NCBI RefSeq assembly: GCF_009765165.1
Contig: NZ_VLNU01000001.1
Coordinates: 124,001-188,000 of the forward strand
Length of the DNA: 64,000 bases
Source: Lysobacter panacisoli
Lineage (GTDB): Bacteria > Pseudomonadota > Gammaproteobacteria > Xanthomonadales > Xanthomonadaceae
Reading direction: 5' to 3'
The notes under the pieces were generated by a model. The model made no database searches. It saw only the letters and a program-made list of their open reading frames with translations, and had not been told where the DNA came from. Positions 62,646 to 64,000 of the stretch are shown one piece after another. Each line of letters starts with the position of its first letter. Position 1 is the stretch's first letter. The position numbers and the translations under genes are program-made.

Positions 62646-63980
62646 ATGCTGGAACTGCTGATCGTCATTGCCCTGATTGTCCTCAACGCTTTCTTCGCGA
62701 TGTCGGAGATGGCGCTGATGACCTCGCGCAAGCTCAGGCTCAAGCAGATGGCCGAGACCAGCCGCGGCGCCAAGATGGCGCTGGAGCTGGCCGAGCATCC
62801 GGACAACCTGCTGTCCACGGTGCAGGTGGGCATCACCCTGATCGGCGTCCTCACTGGCGTGTTCGGCGGCGAGGCCATCGGTCTGGCCATCGCCGGCTGG
62901 CTGGAAGGCCTGTTCCCCAACGCGCGCGAGTACGCCCGAGGCATCGGCATCGGCACCGCGGTGGGACTGATCACGGCCGCGCAGGTGATCTTCGGCGAGC
63001 TGATCCCCAAGCGTCTTGCGCTGACCAATTCCGAACGCATCGCCTCTGCCGTCGCGATCCCGCTGTACTGGCTCTCGCGCGGCGCTCGTCCGATGGTGGC
63101 CGCGCTGGGCGCGATCAATCGCCTCTTCCTGCGCCTGATCGGGGTGAAGGACGATGCTCGCAGCGCGATCAGCGAAGAAGAGATCCGCCTGCTGGTGACC
63201 GAGAGCCATGAGCAGGGCGTGATCGACGCCGACGAACGCAAGATGATGAACCGCGTGCTCGGCCTGGGCGATCGCACCGCCGAGAGCCTGATGACGCCGC
63301 GCACGCGCATCTCCTGGCTGGATGCATCCGCCGAGTTCGCCGAGAACCTGGCGACGATGCGGCAGACGCAGTTCTCGCGCTATCCGGTCTATCGCGGCAA
63401 CGACAGCGAAGTGGTCGGCATCCTCGAAGTGAAGTCGCTGCTGGACCGCCTCGACGAACGCGCGCCGGACCTGTTCAAGTCGCTGCGCGAGCCGCTGTTC
63501 GTGTCCGAGTCCACGCACGCGATGAAGCTGCTGGAAATCTTCCGCGAGGAGCAGCAGTCGCTCGCGCTGGTGGTGGACGAGTACGGCGACATCAGCGGCA
63601 TGGTCACCATCGCCGACCTGATGGACGCAGTGGTCGGCCGCGTCCACAGCATGGGTGGTGCGGGTGGCGAAACCGAGGACGACGACGCGCCGGTCGTGGA
63701 ACGTGCCGACGGTTCGTTCCTGATCGACGGTGCGTTGCCGGTGGAAGACCTGCGCGAGCTGGTCGGCGGTGGTCGCCTGCCCGACGAGGACGAGCACGAC
63801 TTCCACACCGCCGCGGGCATGGTGATCGCGCACTTCGGCCGCATCCCCTACGTCGGCGAATACTTCGACTGGGGCCTGTGGCGCATCGAAGTCGTCGATC
63901 TCGACGGTCCACGCATCGACAAACTGCTGCTGTACAAGCGGCCGGAGCAGGAGCCCGCGACGGATGAAACCTCGGGCTGA
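62646..63980 (+). CDS. CNNM/CorC-HlyC family membrane protein (DUF21-CBS)
   Basis: This 444-residue inner-membrane protein has a DUF21 transmembrane domain (residues 1-170, with LNAFFAMSEMALMTSRKLRLKQ, shown in part), then paired CBS domains (about 205-325, including MTPRTRISWLD and VVDEYGDISGMVTIADLMD) and a CorC_HlyC domain (about 350-435). The family handles Mg/Co efflux or membrane integrity. Length and domain order are complete. It is divergent from the phosphate operon. Confidence 0.88.
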   Translation: MLELLIVIALIVLNAFFAMSEMALMTSRKLRLKQMAETSRGAKMALELAEHPDNLLSTVQVGITLIGVLTGVFGGEAIGLAIAGWLEGLFPNAREYARGIGIGTAVGLITAAQVIFGELIPKRLALTNSERIASAVAIPLYWLSRGARPMVAALGAINRLFLRLIGVKDDARSAISEEEIRLLVTESHEQGVIDADERKMMNRVLGLGDRTAESLMTPRTRISWLDASAEFAENLATMRQTQFSRYPVYRGNDSEVVGILEVKSLLDRLDERAPDLFKSLREPLFVSESTHAMKLLEIFREEQQSLALVVDEYGDISGMVTIADLMDAVVGRVHSMGGAGGETEDDDAPVVERADGSFLIDGALPVEDLRELVGGGRLPDEDEHDFHTAAGMVIAHFGRIPYVGEYFDWGLWRIEVVDLDGPRIDKLLLYKRPEQEPATDETSG

Positions 63981-64000
63981 CGCTCCCCGCGAGGCCGGCA

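Overview
The window is chromosomal DNA of a high-GC gammaproteobacterium. The best fit is a Lysobacter-like member of the Xanthomonadaceae. This rests on the GC-rich codon use, the leuS-lptE-holA-nadD-rsfS gene order, the two-cysteine OhrR, and the wealth of secreted peptidases. No rRNA, tRNA, insertion sequence, prophage or CRISPR array was seen. Assignment to a genus is an inference.

Bases 1-15,500 hold mixed core and stress genes: the 3' part of rlmJ, a cation diffusion transporter, a YjbR-type protein, an acetyltransferase, a methyltransferase, the ohrR-ohr peroxide-defence pair with two identical palindromic operators, mfd, a phosphohistidine-phosphatase-like lipoprotein, a phospholipase D-like enzyme, two pirins, aquaporin Z and small secreted proteins. 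Bases 15,560-21,022 are one large trimeric autotransporter adhesin with an internal duplication of about 730 bp and an EF-hand-like loop.

Bases 21,215-33,838 carry two minus-strand operons. The first is MOSC protein, hydrolase, rlmKL and small methyltransferase. The second is leuS, lptE, holA, nadD and rsfS, covering translation, LPS export, replication and NAD synthesis. Between and after them lie an AmpD-like amidase, a secreted amidohydrolase and a DUF998 membrane protein.

Bases 33,900-45,100 hold a CnoX-like thioredoxin, a membrane Ser/Thr kinase with an FGE-sulfatase-like sensor domain, a DUF502 protein, a queuosine-precursor transporter, a tandem pair of secreted DUF885 proteins and two L,D-transpeptidase-family proteins. 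Bases 45,200-64,000 hold rhlE, a Kef-type antiporter, a beta-CASP RNase-like protein, three M13 metallopeptidases, an exported proline-iminopeptidase-like hydrolase, a rhomboid protease, an alkyltransferase-like DNA repair protein, a phosphate transporter with its PhoU-like partner and a CorC/HlyC-type membrane protein.

The most distinctive theme is cell-envelope and secreted proteolysis: two DUF885, three M13, a rhomboid, an exported peptidase-like hydrolase and two L,D-transpeptidase-family proteins lie within about 20 kb. Two of the M13 genes share a CRP/Clp-like upstream site at the spacing expected for direct activation. No clearly novel multi-gene system was found. The findings are therefore local anomalies and testable regulatory hypotheses.
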